Assembly: GCA_016871755.1 (NCBI GenBank)
Contig: VHCJ01000006.1
Location: 105,634-169,633 of the forward strand
Source of the DNA: Verrucomicrobiota bacterium
GTDB lineage: Bacteria; Verrucomicrobiota; Verrucomicrobiia; Opitutales; Opitutaceae
Length of the DNA: 64,000 nt
Direction of reading: 5' to 3'
A model generated the notes under the pieces. It did not search any database. It saw only the letters and a program-made list of their open reading frames with translations, and was not told the origin of the DNA. Below are positions 10,178-19,513 of this stretch, one piece after another; within the stretch, counting starts at the first letter, position 1; the number at the start of each line of letters is the position of its first letter. The translations under genes were made by a program, and so were the position numbers.

Positions 10178-11266
10178 ATGGCCCTTCATTCAACCTCCCC
10201 CCGCAAGTTTGCCGACGACGATCTCGAAGCCCCGGCCGTCGCCACGCTCGCTCCGGAACGTCCGGCCGCGACCCCGGATGCCCCGCCGTCGTTCCTTGAG
10301 AAAGCCGAACCGGCCGCCCGCGAATACGTGGGGCCTTCGGACCGGAGCAGCCTGCAACTCTACCTCCAGGAAATCGGCAAGACTCCCCTCCTGACCATCG
10401 AGGAGGAGATCACCCTCGCGAAGCGCATCCGCCGCGGCGACAAGGCCGCCCGCGACCACATGATTTCGGCCAACCTGCGTCTCGTCGTGAAGATCGCGAT
10501 GGACTACAAGGATTTCGGCCTGCCCCTCCTCGACCTCATCAGCGAGGGCAACCTCGGGCTGATCAAGGCCGTCGAGCGCTTCGATCCCCGCAAGGGCGGC
10601 AAGCTCTCCACCTACGCCGCGTGGTGGATCAAGCAGTCGATCAAGCGCGCCCTCGCCAACCAAAGCAAAACCATCCGGCTCCCGGTCCATCTCGTCGACA
10701 AGATCGCCAAGATGCGCCGCACCGCCATGGCCCTCTCGGAGGAACTCGGGCGCGAGCCGACGGATGAAGAGTTGGCCATGGAGCTTCAGATCCCGACGAG
10801 CAAGGTGGCGCACCTCAAGTCGGTCAGCGTCCGCCCGACCTCCCTCGACGCCCCAATCGGCGAGGAAGGCGACTCCGCCACCTTCGGCGACATCGTCGGC
10901 GACGAGAACATGGTCAACCCGCTGGACGCCCTCAAGGAACGCTCCCAGAATTCGGACCTGCGGGCCATGCTCGACGCGCTGGAACCACGCGAGGCGGAGA
11001 TCATCCGACTGCGCTTTGGTTTCGACGGCTACGACGAGATGACCCTCGAGGAGGTGGGCCGCAAATTCAAGGTCACCCGCGAGCGGATCCGCCAACTCCA
11101 GAACATCGCCCTCTCGAAGATCCGCAAGGCCATCGCCAAGAACGAGGCCCAGCGTACCGTGGACGAGATCGAAATCGATGAGCGCCAGCGCAAGCGGATG
11201 GAAGTGATCAAGGAGTTCATCGAGTCAAAGTCCGTCGCCCCGATCCCCGGCTTGAGTCGGAACTGA
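10178..11266 (+). CDS. RNA polymerase sigma factor, RpoD/SigA-like
   Basis: Sigma-70 family protein, 362 aa, directing RNA polymerase to promoters. Region 1.2 (LQLYLQEIGKTPLLTIEEEI) follows a low-complexity N-terminus of about 50 aa. Regions 2.1-2.4 (NLRLVVKIAMDY, SEGNLGLIKAVERFD, STYAAWWIKQSIKRAL), region 3 and region 4.2 (TLEEVGRKFKVTRERIRQLQ) are intact. Region 1.1 is missing or very short, and a charged tail of about 35 aa follows region 4.2. The match to group 1 is good, but a group 2 (RpoS-like) role cannot be excluded. A strong terminator lies 66 bp downstream. Confidence 0.9.
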   Translation: MALHSTSPRKFADDDLEAPAVATLAPERPAATPDAPPSFLEKAEPAAREYVGPSDRSSLQLYLQEIGKTPLLTIEEEITLAKRIRRGDKAARDHMISANLRLVVKIAMDYKDFGLPLLDLISEGNLGLIKAVERFDPRKGGKLSTYAAWWIKQSIKRALANQSKTIRLPVHLVDKIAKMRRTAMALSEELGREPTDEELAMELQIPTSKVAHLKSVSVRPTSLDAPIGEEGDSATFGDIVGDENMVNPLDALKERSQNSDLRAMLDALEPREAEIIRLRFGFDGYDEMTLEEVGRKFKVTRERIRQLQNIALSKIRKAIAKNEAQRTVDEIEIDERQRKRMEVIKEFIESKSVAPIPGLSRN

Positions 11267-11332
11267 GCCCCGATCGCGACGGTCCGGGCGATACTGCAGC
11301 ACCCACTCTCCTCTTCGATCTTTCTTGCTTCT

Positions 11333-11367
11333 CGCCCATCGGCGCTCGCGCCGGTGGGCGTTTCTTT
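11333..11367 (+). terminator. Rho-independent terminator after the sigma factor gene
   Basis: Near-perfect inverted repeat: arms CGCCCATCGGCGC and GCGCCGGTGGGCG with one G-T pair, the innermost bases forming the loop, followed by TTTCTTT. It terminates the upstream plus-strand gene. Confidence 0.8.
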
Positions 11368-11460
11368 GCCCCGACGGGCCGACGCCCCAACCGGGCGTGC
11401 GCGGAGTCGTCGGGACCGGGCACGTGCTCGCGGCAGTCGCACTTCCACGCCGCGCCGGAC

Positions 11461-11495
11461 AAGCAAAAGCGCCTGCCCCTTGCGGGACAGGCGCT
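11461..11495 (-). terminator. Rho-independent terminator after rpsA
   Basis: On the minus strand, arms AGCGCCTGTCCC and GGGGCAGGCGCT with one mismatch enclose a GCAA loop, followed by TTTTGCTT. It lies 44 bp past the rpsA stop and faces the sigma-gene terminator. Confidence 0.8.
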
Positions 11496-11538
11496 GGAAA
11501 ACGAGGCCTCGTCACCGAGGCCGCGGTCGTGGTCGGGC

Positions 11539-13209
11539 TTACTTGCGCTGAGCCTCGTCGAGGATGTCGCCGAGGTTCATCATGTCGTTGCCCGAGCCCT
11601 GACGGTTGAGTGCGTCGTAGCTCGCCGTCTCGGCCGCCAGTTGGTCCGACGAGTAGTTCGCGGCCTTGATCGAGAGACCGAGACGACGCTCGTCGCGGTC
11701 GATCTTGATCACGCGGGCCGTGACGACCTGGTCGGGCTTGAGGACGTCCTTCACCTTGTCGATGCGGTCCTCGCTGATCTGCGAGATATGGACGAGGCCG
11801 TCGATGTTGTCCTTGAGCTCCACGAAGGCGCCGAAGGAGGTGATCTTGGTGACCTTGCCTTGGACGACGTCGCCGATCTTGAAGAACGAGTCGATGTCGG
11901 TCCACGGATCGATCGCCAGCTGCTTCATGCCGAGGCTGATGCGCTGCTGCGACGGATCGACGTCGAGAACGATCGCGTCCACTTCGTCGCCCTTCTTGAG
12001 CACTTCGGTCGGGTGATTGACCTTGCGCGTCCACGACATGTCGGAGACGTGCACCATGCCGTCGATGCCTTCCTCGAGCTCGATGAAGGCGCCGTAGGTG
12101 GTCATGTTGCGGACCTTGCCGCGGACGCGGGCGCCGATCGGGTAATTGTGGCGAACCATGTCCCACGGATTCGGCTCCAGCTGGCGGAGGCCGAGTGAGA
12201 TCTTCTGGTCATCCTTCTGGATGCCGAGGACCACCGCATCGAGCTCCTGACCGACCTTGAGCAGTTCGGACGGCTTGGTGATGCGCTTCGTCCAGGACAA
12301 CTCGGTGATGTGGACGAGGCCTTCAACGCCGGGCTCGATCTCGATGAACGCACCGTACGGGACGAGGTTGACGACCTTGCCGTGGACCTTCGCGCCGACC
12401 GGGTACTTGTGCTCGATGTCGTCCCAGGGATTCTTCGTGGTCTGCTTGAGGCCGAGGGAAACACGTTCCTTCTCGCGGTTGACCTCGATGATCATGACCT
12501 GAACCTCTTCGCCCTGCTTCACCATCTCGGACGGGTGAGCGATGCGGCCCCAGCTCATGTCGGTGATGTGCAGCAGGCCGTCCATGCCGTCGAGGTCGAT
12601 GAACGCGCCGAAGTCGGTGATGTTCTTGACCACGCCCTTGCGGACCTGGCCCGGCTGGATCGAGTCCAGCAGGTTGCGACGCTTGCTCGTGCGCTGCTCT
12701 TCGATGAGTTCGCGGCGCGAGAGAACGATGTTCTTCCGGTCGAGGTTGATCTTGAGAACCTTGAAGTCGTAGGTCTGGCCGACGTACTGGTCGAGGTTCT
12801 TGGGGGGCTGGATGTCGATGTGCGACGCCGGCAGGAACGAGTCCACGCCGATGTTCACGATCAGGCCGCCCTTGACCTTGGCGCGGACACGGCCGGAAGC
12901 CACGGAGCCCTCAGGAAAGCGAGTGAGGATGTTGTCCCAGTTCTTCTTCTGCTCGGCCTTGTCGAAGGAAACGACCGGATTGCCGTTCTTGTCCTCGAGC
13001 TTCTCGAGGAGGACATCGATCGTCGAACCGATCTGGAGTTCGCCGAGATCGACGAATTCATTGGCGGGGATGACCGCCTCCGCCTTGGCGCCGATGTCGA
13101 CGATGACGTCGTTCTGGCGGATTTCGGTGATGACGCCGGGAATGATGGCGCCTTCCTTGAGCAGCCCGAGCGAGGTCTGGGCCAACAGTTCTTCCATTAC
13201 TGAACTCAT
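11539..13209 (-). CDS. rpsA: 30S ribosomal protein S1
   Basis: Binds mRNA on the 30S subunit and is needed to start translation, which is relevant here because few genes have a clear Shine-Dalgarno. The 556 aa carry six S1 (OB-fold) repeats; the last four are very alike, each with a variant of G-x-V-x-x-x-x-x-YGAFIEL and a D/E-G-x-x-H-x-S/T-x-x-SW or SQIS ending. The start is the ATG opening SSVMEELLAQ, giving the family's usual length. The open frame runs further upstream but has no S1-like content. The 273-bp leader before it shows nothing definite. Confidence 0.96.
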   Translation of the reverse strand: MSSVMEELLAQTSLGLLKEGAIIPGVITEIRQNDVIVDIGAKAEAVIPANEFVDLGELQIGSTIDVLLEKLEDKNGNPVVSFDKAEQKKNWDNILTRFPEGSVASGRVRAKVKGGLIVNIGVDSFLPASHIDIQPPKNLDQYVGQTYDFKVLKINLDRKNIVLSRRELIEEQRTSKRRNLLDSIQPGQVRKGVVKNITDFGAFIDLDGMDGLLHITDMSWGRIAHPSEMVKQGEEVQVMIIEVNREKERVSLGLKQTTKNPWDDIEHKYPVGAKVHGKVVNLVPYGAFIEIEPGVEGLVHITELSWTKRITKPSELLKVGQELDAVVLGIQKDDQKISLGLRQLEPNPWDMVRHNYPIGARVRGKVRNMTTYGAFIELEEGIDGMVHVSDMSWTRKVNHPTEVLKKGDEVDAIVLDVDPSQQRISLGMKQLAIDPWTDIDSFFKIGDVVQGKVTKITSFGAFVELKDNIDGLVHISQISEDRIDKVKDVLKPDQVVTARVIKIDRDERRLGLSIKAANYSSDQLAAETASYDALNRQGSGNDMMNLGDILDEAQRK

Positions 13210-13483
13210 GTGCAAAAACGACGGGGCGACGCGTGTTCCAAGACGTCGAACCATCGCGGGGTCCGTGAGGACCGTGGGTTGAAGGTTAGTGACTGACGGG
13301 CCAGCGGGAACGGTGCGGCGGACGCTGACCAGAACCAAACGATGCCGCGAAGGGTCAGAATCGCCCCGATCCGGCGGATGAAGCAAGCGGAATCGGCCCG
13401 CCAGCCAGTCCAGCCGCGTTCCCGCTCATTCCCCACAGACTCTCTTTCGTCAGGCCGCCCCCACCGGCTCACCAGGTGGTTTC

Positions 13484-13997
13484 ATGCAACGCACCATTCG
13501 GTGGTTCTCCGAGATCGGGCTAGCCGACCTCGCGCTCGTCGGCGGCAAGAACGCCTCGCTGGGCGAAATGTACCGTGAGCTCACGGCCCAGGGAATCCGG
13601 GTCCCCAATGGGTTCGCCGATCACCTCGGACGGCTACCGGGCCTTCCTCGCCCAAGGCGACCTCGCCGTGCGCCTGCGCCGCGAACTCGAGGGGTTGGAT
13701 AACCATGATATCGCAAACCTTCAGCAACGGGGTGTCGCCGTGCGGCGTGCGTTGTTGGAGACTCCCCTCCCCGACGACCTTGCCGCGGAAATTCTCGACG
13801 CGTACCGGGAACTCGGGGGGCAGCGCCCGGACCTCGCCGTGGCCGTCCGCAGCAGTGCCACGGCCGAGGACCTGCCGGAGGCCAGTTTCGCGGGCCAGCA
13901 GGAGTCCTTCCTGAACATCCGGGGTGAGGGCGCCCTGCTGGAGTCCAGCCGGCGCTGCTTCGCCTCCCTCTTCAAGGACCGCTCGATCTCTTACCGT
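13484..13997 (+). pseudogene. ppsA: PEP synthase remnant (N-terminal fragment, frameshifted)
   Basis: Only the first 170 or so codons remain of a gene that normally encodes about 790 aa. The opening frame reads FSEIGLADLALVGGKNASLGEM and RVPNGFA (to 13618). An extra base at about 13619 then shifts to a second frame, which continues ITSDGYRAFLAQ, then AVRSSATAEDLPEASFAGQQES and CFASLFKDRSISYR. These are ordered PpsA ATP-grasp motifs. Homology stops at 13997, where the convergent lipoprotein gene ends. The phosphohistidine and PEP domains are absent, so no active enzyme can be made. Confidence 0.88.
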
Positions 13998-14464
13998 GGA
14001 TCCTTCAACCCCTCGTCGATGCGCCGGAACAGGACCTCGTAGAGCGGGCTGTCCTTGAGTCCGTTCTCGGTGGCGTGACCCGGGCCGCGGTCAAAGGTGT
14101 CCTCGAGGACCTCGGTGAACAGCGCGCGCACGCGGGCTTCGTCGCCGTAGGGGGAAATCTCGAGTTGCAGGCGGATCTGCCGGCTGGCGGCGAGGTCCTG
14201 GCCCGTCTGCAGTCCGCCAAAGGCCTCGATCTTGCCCTGCGCCGTGCCGGCGCGGTCGATGCGGAAGCCCATCGCGATGACCGCCCGCCGCGCGGCCTCA
14301 AAGGTAGCCCGGGCATCGCCCGTGAACGCGCGCTCGCGGTACTGGGGGCCGGCAAACTTCTCGCGCACGCCCTCGCGGATGTCGGAGCGCACCGACTCGC
14401 AGCCCGGGGAAACGAGAAGCGAGGCACCAGCGACACAGAGGGAAAGAAAGGCGCGAAAGGTCAT
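13991..14464 (-). CDS. Putative lipoprotein of unknown function
   Basis: A 157-aa protein with an N-terminal hydrophobic stretch (FLSLCVAGASLLV) followed by SPGC at about residue 22, a weak lipobox that suggests export and lipidation. The rest is soluble and reads like a small alpha/beta domain (RATFEAARRAVIAMGFRID, then LQLEISPYGDEARVRALFTEV). I do not recognise the family. The start overlaps the aguA stop (ATGA), so it is coupled to the agmatine deiminase operon, perhaps by chance. Its 3' end sits at the breakpoint of the ppsA remnant. Confidence 0.7.
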   Translation of the reverse strand: MTFRAFLSLCVAGASLLVSPGCESVRSDIREGVREKFAGPQYRERAFTGDARATFEAARRAVIAMGFRIDRAGTAQGKIEAFGGLQTGQDLAASRQIRLQLEISPYGDEARVRALFTEVLEDTFDRGPGHATENGLKDSPLYEVLFRRIDEGLKDPR

Positions 14465-15534
14465 GCGGGCTGTTGCTGGGAGATGCAGTGGAGCGTACCG
14501 AGTCCCCAGACAAGGTCGAGGCAATCGATCGGAATGACCTCGCGCCCGGGGAAGCAGGACGCGAGCACCTCGGCGGCCTCGCGATCGCGGCGGGGCTGGC
14601 GGAACGCCGGCATGAGCACGGCACCGTTGATCACGAGGAAGTTCGCGTAGCTGGCGGGCAGGCGCTGGCCGTCGCAGTACGCAGGCCGTGGCATCGGTAG
14701 TTCGACGATCCGGAACTTCCGGCCCGCCGGCGTGCGCAGGCTCCGCAGGCGCTCGAGGTTTTCACGCAGGATGGGGTGATTCGGGTCACGCGGGTTCGAC
14801 TCCACCGCGGTCACAATGCCGTCGGACCGATAAAACCGACTCAGGTCGTCCACGTGCCCATCCGTATCGTCACCGAGGATGCCGTCCCCGAGCCAGAGGA
14901 TCGTGTGCACCCCGAGGTAATCCCGCAGCGCCTGTTCGATCTCGGCACGGGAGAGCGACGGGTTGCGGTTGGGATTCAGGAGGCAGGCCTCGGTGGTGAG
15001 CAGCAACCCCTCGCCATTGACGTCGATGGAGCCGCCCTCGAGGACCATGTTTTTCTCGAAGCGCCGCAGCCCGAGGGCGCGACCGATCCGCGGCGGGATG
15101 AGGTTGTCGAGGCGGAAGGGGGGATACTTGCCGCCCCACGCGTTGTATTTCCAGTCGGTGAGTGCCACCTCGCCGGTCCGGTCGTTGCGCACGAAGATCG
15201 GCCCGTGATCGCGGCACCACGCATCGTCGGTCGGGTGCGGAAAGAAGCGGACGCGCTCCATCACCGCCCCGGCCCGCTGCACGAGGGCGCGGGCGCGCGG
15301 GATCAGCGCCGGAGCGGCGTTGATCCTCACCTCCTCATGCCGCGAGATGACCGCCGCGATCTCGGCGAACTTCGCCGGGATCGGACGGAACTTGCCGGGC
15401 CATGACGCCCGCTTGTGCGGCCACGACAACCACACCGCCACCTGCGGCTCCCACTCCGCAGGCATGCGGAACCCCAAGCTCGCGGGCGCGGGCGACGACG
15501 GTTCCTCTGACCTCTTCGAACGAACGGCGGGCAT
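14461..15534 (-). CDS. aguA: Agmatine deiminase
   Basis: Hydrolyses agmatine to N-carbamoylputrescine and ammonia, the first step from agmatine to putrescine. The 357 aa match the peptidyl-arginine-deiminase fold: MPAEWEPQVAVWLSWPH near the start, DDAWCRDHGPIFV, NAWGGKYPPF, LEGGSIDVNGEG, DDTDGHVDDLSRF and the catalytic Cys near the end in GTLHCISQQ (about residue 350). It lies directly after aguB on the same strand (14 bp apart), so the two form one operon. Confidence 0.95.
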   Translation of the reverse strand: MPAVRSKRSEEPSSPAPASLGFRMPAEWEPQVAVWLSWPHKRASWPGKFRPIPAKFAEIAAVISRHEEVRINAAPALIPRARALVQRAGAVMERVRFFPHPTDDAWCRDHGPIFVRNDRTGEVALTDWKYNAWGGKYPPFRLDNLIPPRIGRALGLRRFEKNMVLEGGSIDVNGEGLLLTTEACLLNPNRNPSLSRAEIEQALRDYLGVHTILWLGDGILGDDTDGHVDDLSRFYRSDGIVTAVESNPRDPNHPILRENLERLRSLRTPAGRKFRIVELPMPRPAYCDGQRLPASYANFLVINGAVLMPAFRQPRRDREAAEVLASCFPGREVIPIDCLDLVWGLGTLHCISQQQPA

Positions 15535-15548
15535 GGAGCAGCGCGAAC

Positions 15549-16427
15549 CTAGTCGATGAAACGCCGCGTCAGGTCACCGTACGCATCGATCCGCCGATCC
15601 CGCAGGAACGGCCAGTGGGTGCGGGTGACATCGACCTTTCCGAGATCGACGTCGACGAGAAGGATCTCCTCCTGATCGACTGAAGCCTTGGCGAGGATCT
15701 GCCCGCTGGTGCCGGCGACGAAGCTCTGGCCCCAGAATTCCAAACCGTCGCCGCCGACCGGCGTCTCGTGGCCGATCCGGTTGACCGCGGCCACGAAGCA
15801 GCCGTTCGCCACCGCATGGCCGCGCTGGATGGTCTCCCACGCCCCGTGCTGGTTCGTGCCGTACTCGGCCTTCTCGCCGGGATGCCAGCCGATCGCCGTC
15901 GGGTAGAAGAGGATCTCCGCCCCCTGCAGCGCCGTCAGCCGGGCGGCCTCCGGGTACCACTGATCCCAGCAGATCAACACCCCGATCCGTCCGTAGCGCG
16001 TCGTCCACGCCCGGAAACCGGTGTCGCCCGACGTGAAGTAGAACTTCTCGTAGAACAGGGGATCGTCCGGGATGTGCATCTTGCGGTACACGCCCAGCAG
16101 CGAGCCATCCGCATCGATGATCACCGCGGTGTTGTGGTAAAGACCCGACGCGCGCTTCTCGAAGAGCGAGGCGACCACCACGACGGAGTGCTTGCGCGCG
16201 AGCTTCTGGAACGCCGCCGTGCTCGGGCCGGGAATCGACTCCGCCAGCGCAAAGTTCGCATGGTCCTCGTTCTGGCAGAAGTACTGCGAACGGAAGAGTT
16301 CCTGCGTGCAGATGATCTTGGCACCCTGCTTCGCCGCCTTTTCCGCGAGCGCGAGGGTCTTCTTCAGGTTGCCCGCCGGGGCGGCGGAGCACGCGTGCTG
16401 GAGGAGTCCGAGCTTGACCGTGGCCAT
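15549..16427 (-). CDS. aguB: N-carbamoylputrescine amidase
   Basis: Nitrilase-superfamily enzyme that releases putrescine from N-carbamoylputrescine, completing the aguA reaction. The 292 aa show the Glu-Lys-Cys triad: Glu in ICTQELF, Lys in GVYRKMHIP and Cys in GVLICWDQWYPEAARL. The substrate-type segments FYEKFYFTSGDTGF and IGWHPGEKAEYGTNQH are those of this subfamily. It is upstream of aguA and follows hisG by 25 bp on the same strand. Confidence 0.95.
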   Translation of the reverse strand: MATVKLGLLQHACSAAPAGNLKKTLALAEKAAKQGAKIICTQELFRSQYFCQNEDHANFALAESIPGPSTAAFQKLARKHSVVVVASLFEKRASGLYHNTAVIIDADGSLLGVYRKMHIPDDPLFYEKFYFTSGDTGFRAWTTRYGRIGVLICWDQWYPEAARLTALQGAEILFYPTAIGWHPGEKAEYGTNQHGAWETIQRGHAVANGCFVAAVNRIGHETPVGGDGLEFWGQSFVAGTSGQILAKASVDQEEILLVDVDLGKVDVTRTHWPFLRDRRIDAYGDLTRRFID

Positions 16428-16452
16428 GAGAGGGAGAGAGGGGGGCGGCGCG

Positions 16453-17313
16453 TCAGTAGACGACCTTGTTGAGCGGATACTCGACGATGCCTTCCGCGCC
16501 GAGCGCCTTCAGTTCCGGGATGATTTCCCGCACCACGCTCTCGTCGATGATCGTCTCCAACGCCACCCAGTCGGGGTTGCTCAGCGGCGAGACAGTGGGG
16601 TTGCGCAGCGCCGGAATCGTCTTCGTGATCCCCTCCAAGGCGCCGCGCGGGGCGTTCATCTTCAGGCCCACCTTCGAACCGGCCTCCAGGGCCCCCCGGA
16701 GCAACAGCGCGATCGTCTCGATCTTGCGCCGCTTCGCCGGGTTCTCCCAGCTGCGCCGGTTGGCGATGAACTTCGTGTTGGTCTCCAGGAGCGTCGAGAC
16801 GACCCGCAGCTTGTTCGCCCGCAGCGACGAACCAGTCTCCGTGATGTCCACGATCGCATCGACCAGGTCAGGCACCTTCACCTCCGTGGCACCCCACGAA
16901 AACTCCACCTCCACCGGAATCCCCAGGGACGCAAAGTAGCGCTTGACGGTGTTGATCATTTCCGTGGCCACCCGCTTGCCCGCCAAATCCTGCGGCGTGC
17001 GCACCGGCGAATCCTCCGGCACCGCCAGCACCCAGCGCGATTTGCGCACCGAGGCGCGGCTGTACACGAGGTCGCACACCTCCACCACGTCCGATCCATT
17101 TTCCTGAATCCAGTCATGGCCGGTCAGGCCGCAATCGAAGAAGCCGTGCTCCACGTAACGACTGACCTCCTGGGCGCGGACGAAACGCCCGTCGAGTTCC
17201 GGGTCGTCGATGGCCGGCTTGTAGGAACGCGAGCTGGTCGTGATCTTCCAGCCCGCCTTCGCAAAGAGGGTCTTGGTGGATTCCTCGAGACTGCCTTTCG
17301 GCAGACCGAGCAT
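16453..17313 (-). CDS. hisG: ATP phosphoribosyltransferase, long form
   Basis: First, feedback-controlled step of histidine synthesis: condenses ATP with PRPP. The 286 aa include [19 protein letters not shown] at the N-terminus, [30 protein letters not shown] (the PRPP motif) and a C-terminal ACT-like regulatory domain (about residues 210-286), which marks the HisZ-independent long form. The start was placed at the ATG of [10 protein letters not shown] because the upstream open frame has no similarity to the family. No other his gene is adjacent. Confidence 0.94.
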   Translation of the reverse strand: MLGLPKGSLEESTKTLFAKAGWKITTSSRSYKPAIDDPELDGRFVRAQEVSRYVEHGFFDCGLTGHDWIQENGSDVVEVCDLVYSRASVRKSRWVLAVPEDSPVRTPQDLAGKRVATEMINTVKRYFASLGIPVEVEFSWGATEVKVPDLVDAIVDITETGSSLRANKLRVVSTLLETNTKFIANRRSWENPAKRRKIETIALLLRGALEAGSKVGLKMNAPRGALEGITKTIPALRNPTVSPLSNPDWVALETIIDESVVREIIPELKALGAEGIVEYPLNKVVY

Positions 17314-17519
17314 CAGAAGTGGCGCAGGGGCGGACACCCGGCCAGAGCATGGTCCGCCTCCAGACCTCGCAAGTCTATTTCCACGCCGCTCTCGCAGCGC
17401 GACTCGGTCTTTCTGGCGGCTTCGGCCCTGAACGACGGAGAAACTAATTGTAAAATCACGGGCTTTCGCCACGCTGCCGCTGAACTCGGCGACTCCCTCC
17501 CGGACCCGCCTCCTCGGTC

Positions 17520-18281
17520 ATGCGCACGGCACCCAAACACCTCATCCTCGTGGTCGAAGACGAAGAGGAGCTCGCCAAGCTGGTCTGCCTCCACCTGGAA
17601 CAGGCCGGAATGCAGACGCAGGTCTGCAACCGCGCCCAGCATGCTCTCCGGTTCCTGACCCGGAACTTCGCGAACCTGATGCTTCTGGACGTCAATCTCC
17701 CCGACCAGTCCGGTTTTTCCCTGCTGGAGGAGTTGAAGTCCAAGGACATCACCATCCCGACCATCTTCGTTACCGGCAATTCCGGCGAGGTCAGCAAGGT
17801 GAAGGGACTCGAGCTTGGCGGTGATGACTACGTGACCAAGCCGTTCGGCTACGCCGAACTGGTCGCCCGCATCCGCGCCGTGCTGCGCCGCGCCGAGTCC
17901 AAGGCCGACCTCAACGTCACCAAGAACGTCCGGGTGTCCGACGAGCCATTCGAATTTGTCGGCGCGCGGATCTCGCCCATCCGGCTGGAAATCACCTTCC
18001 CCGACGGCGCCACCCGCAAGCTCGGGCGGAAGGAACTGGGAATCCTCGCCTACCTCGCCGACCACCGCGGCGTCGTCATCCCGCGCAAGGCGCTCATCCA
18101 CTCCGTCTGGGGCATCCACGCCGACGTCCGCAGCCGCTCGCTCGATCAATACATCGTGAAGGTGCGCGAACTGTTCCAGGACCACGGGATCAAGCTCGAC
18201 TGCTTCCGCACCGTCCACGGGGTGGGCTACATGTTCGATCCCGAGGGCGTCGCCTCCCCTCCCGCCAGCCCCGGGGCCTGA
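17520..18281 (+). CDS. OmpR/PhoB-type response regulator (orphan)
   Basis: Two-domain regulator, 253 aa. The receiver domain (about 8-125) has the acidic pair in VVEDEE, phospho-acceptor Asp57 (LMLLDVNLPDQSG), the FVTGN Thr and the VTKPFGY Lys. The C-terminal winged helix ends VKVRELFQDHGIKLD, then FRTVHGVGYMF, typical of OmpR. No histidine kinase is adjacent. An AT-rich stretch 64-80 bp upstream includes TAAAAT (17451-17456), a possible -10 element. Target genes are unknown. Confidence 0.92.
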   Translation: MRTAPKHLILVVEDEEELAKLVCLHLEQAGMQTQVCNRAQHALRFLTRNFANLMLLDVNLPDQSGFSLLEELKSKDITIPTIFVTGNSGEVSKVKGLELGGDDYVTKPFGYAELVARIRAVLRRAESKADLNVTKNVRVSDEPFEFVGARISPIRLEITFPDGATRKLGRKELGILAYLADHRGVVIPRKALIHSVWGIHADVRSRSLDQYIVKVRELFQDHGIKLDCFRTVHGVGYMFDPEGVASPPASPGA

Positions 18282-18369
18282 CCGCACCCAAGGCGCGCTA
18301 AGGGAAAGTCCCTCGGCGCGACGACCTCCCTCCGGCCGCGGCGGGGCAAGGCAGCGACGAGTCGCCCGC

Positions 18370-19251
18370 CTAGAAGAGTTCGGGTTGCTCGTAGCGTCGC
18401 CGCGCGTCGGCCAGGGAGGTGCGCATTTCGAGTTCCTCCAGAAGGGCGTAGAGATCCGCCAGCTGCGGCCTACCTGCCTCGGGCGGAACCACCGGCAGGG
18501 CGAGGTTCAGGGTGGTAAGCCGGCGATTGCGTCGGAGCAGTTCCCCCGACGACGCCACCACCTCGCGAAAACGCGCGGGTTCCAAGTCAGCGGCATGCTG
18601 GATCACGCCCTCCAGGCTGCCGTGCGCCTGCAGCCACTTCGCCGCCGTCTTCGGTCCGACTCCTTCAATGCCCCGGATGTTGTCCGACGTGTCCCCGACC
18701 AGCGCCAGGTAGTCCGCAATCTGCGACGGCGGCACCCCGAACTTCTCCCGCACGCCCGCCGCGTCGAGCGCGCGCCAGCCCAGCTTCGGATTCGCCGTGG
18801 GGGGCGGCAGCAGCACCGAGACGTGCTCGCCGATGATCTGCGCGAAGTCCTTGTCCGAACTCACCACCAACGCATCGTGTCCGGCCCGTGCCAGCGACAC
18901 GGCCTGCGCCGCCAGCAGGTCGTCACTCTCGACCCCCTCCTGCTCGACCATCACGAGGCCCATCGCCCGGGTCAGGCGCTTCACGTAGGGAAGCTGCTTC
19001 TCCAGCGCCTCCGCCATTTCCTCGCGGTGCGCCTTGTACTCTGGATGCAGGGCAAGGCGATCCTGCGAACCGCCGAGATCAAAGAAGACGTAGGTGCCCG
19101 CCGGCTTCTCCTGGTCCTCCAGCTTCCAGATCGACTTCACCCAACCGTGCAGCGCGTTGGTGGGAAATCCGTCCGCACGCGTGAGCTCCGGAATCGCGAA
19201 GAAGCAGCGGTACGCGAGGTTGAATCCGTCAATCAGCAGCCACTTGGCCAT
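18370..19251 (-). CDS. Stand-alone 5'-3' exonuclease (Pol I N-domain type)
   Basis: A 293-aa nuclease equal to the FEN-like N-terminal domain of DNA polymerase I but encoded alone; likely acts on flaps or RNA primers. Metal-binding acids are visible in LLIDGFNLAYR, GVESDDLLAAQA and VVSSDKDFAQII. The H3TH DNA-binding segment is in QIADYLALVGDTSDNIRGIEGVGPKTA. Whether the genome also has a full PolA cannot be seen. The 262 bp after its start codon, up to the secretin gene, shows nothing recognisable. Confidence 0.92.
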   Translation of the reverse strand: MAKWLLIDGFNLAYRCFFAIPELTRADGFPTNALHGWVKSIWKLEDQEKPAGTYVFFDLGGSQDRLALHPEYKAHREEMAEALEKQLPYVKRLTRAMGLVMVEQEGVESDDLLAAQAVSLARAGHDALVVSSDKDFAQIIGEHVSVLLPPPTANPKLGWRALDAAGVREKFGVPPSQIADYLALVGDTSDNIRGIEGVGPKTAAKWLQAHGSLEGVIQHAADLEPARFREVVASSGELLRRNRRLTTLNLALPVVPPEAGRPQLADLYALLEELEMRTSLADARRRYEQPELF

Positions 19252-19513
19252 CGGTGAACGCTGAGAGAGGCGACGCCGCCACGCCAGCGCAGAATCGTCG
19301 GCACCGCGCGCGGTCCCACGCCGCCGCGCCCGCCGCTGCGGTCAATGCACGAACTGCTGCCCGTTCGCGGCTGACTGCGTCGCGCCCACGCCGTCCCGCC
19401 GGTCGCGGCGATCAACGCACCTCTTCGCGGCCCGAGAGCGACCGAGGGGGCAAGCGGCGGCCGGGACGTGAACCAGCGCGTCAAACAGGGAGGGACCTCT
19501 CGCCACAGAAGGA

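Noticed and set aside
18285..18330. Bidirectional terminator after the response regulator
   Set aside because: An imperfect GC stem (CGCGC...GCGCG) is present, but there is no T-run and only weak pairing.
19252..19484. 83-codon minus-strand frame in the gap after the exonuclease gene
   Set aside because: Overlaps the start of the exonuclease and contains only Arg/Pro/Gly-rich sequence with no homology.
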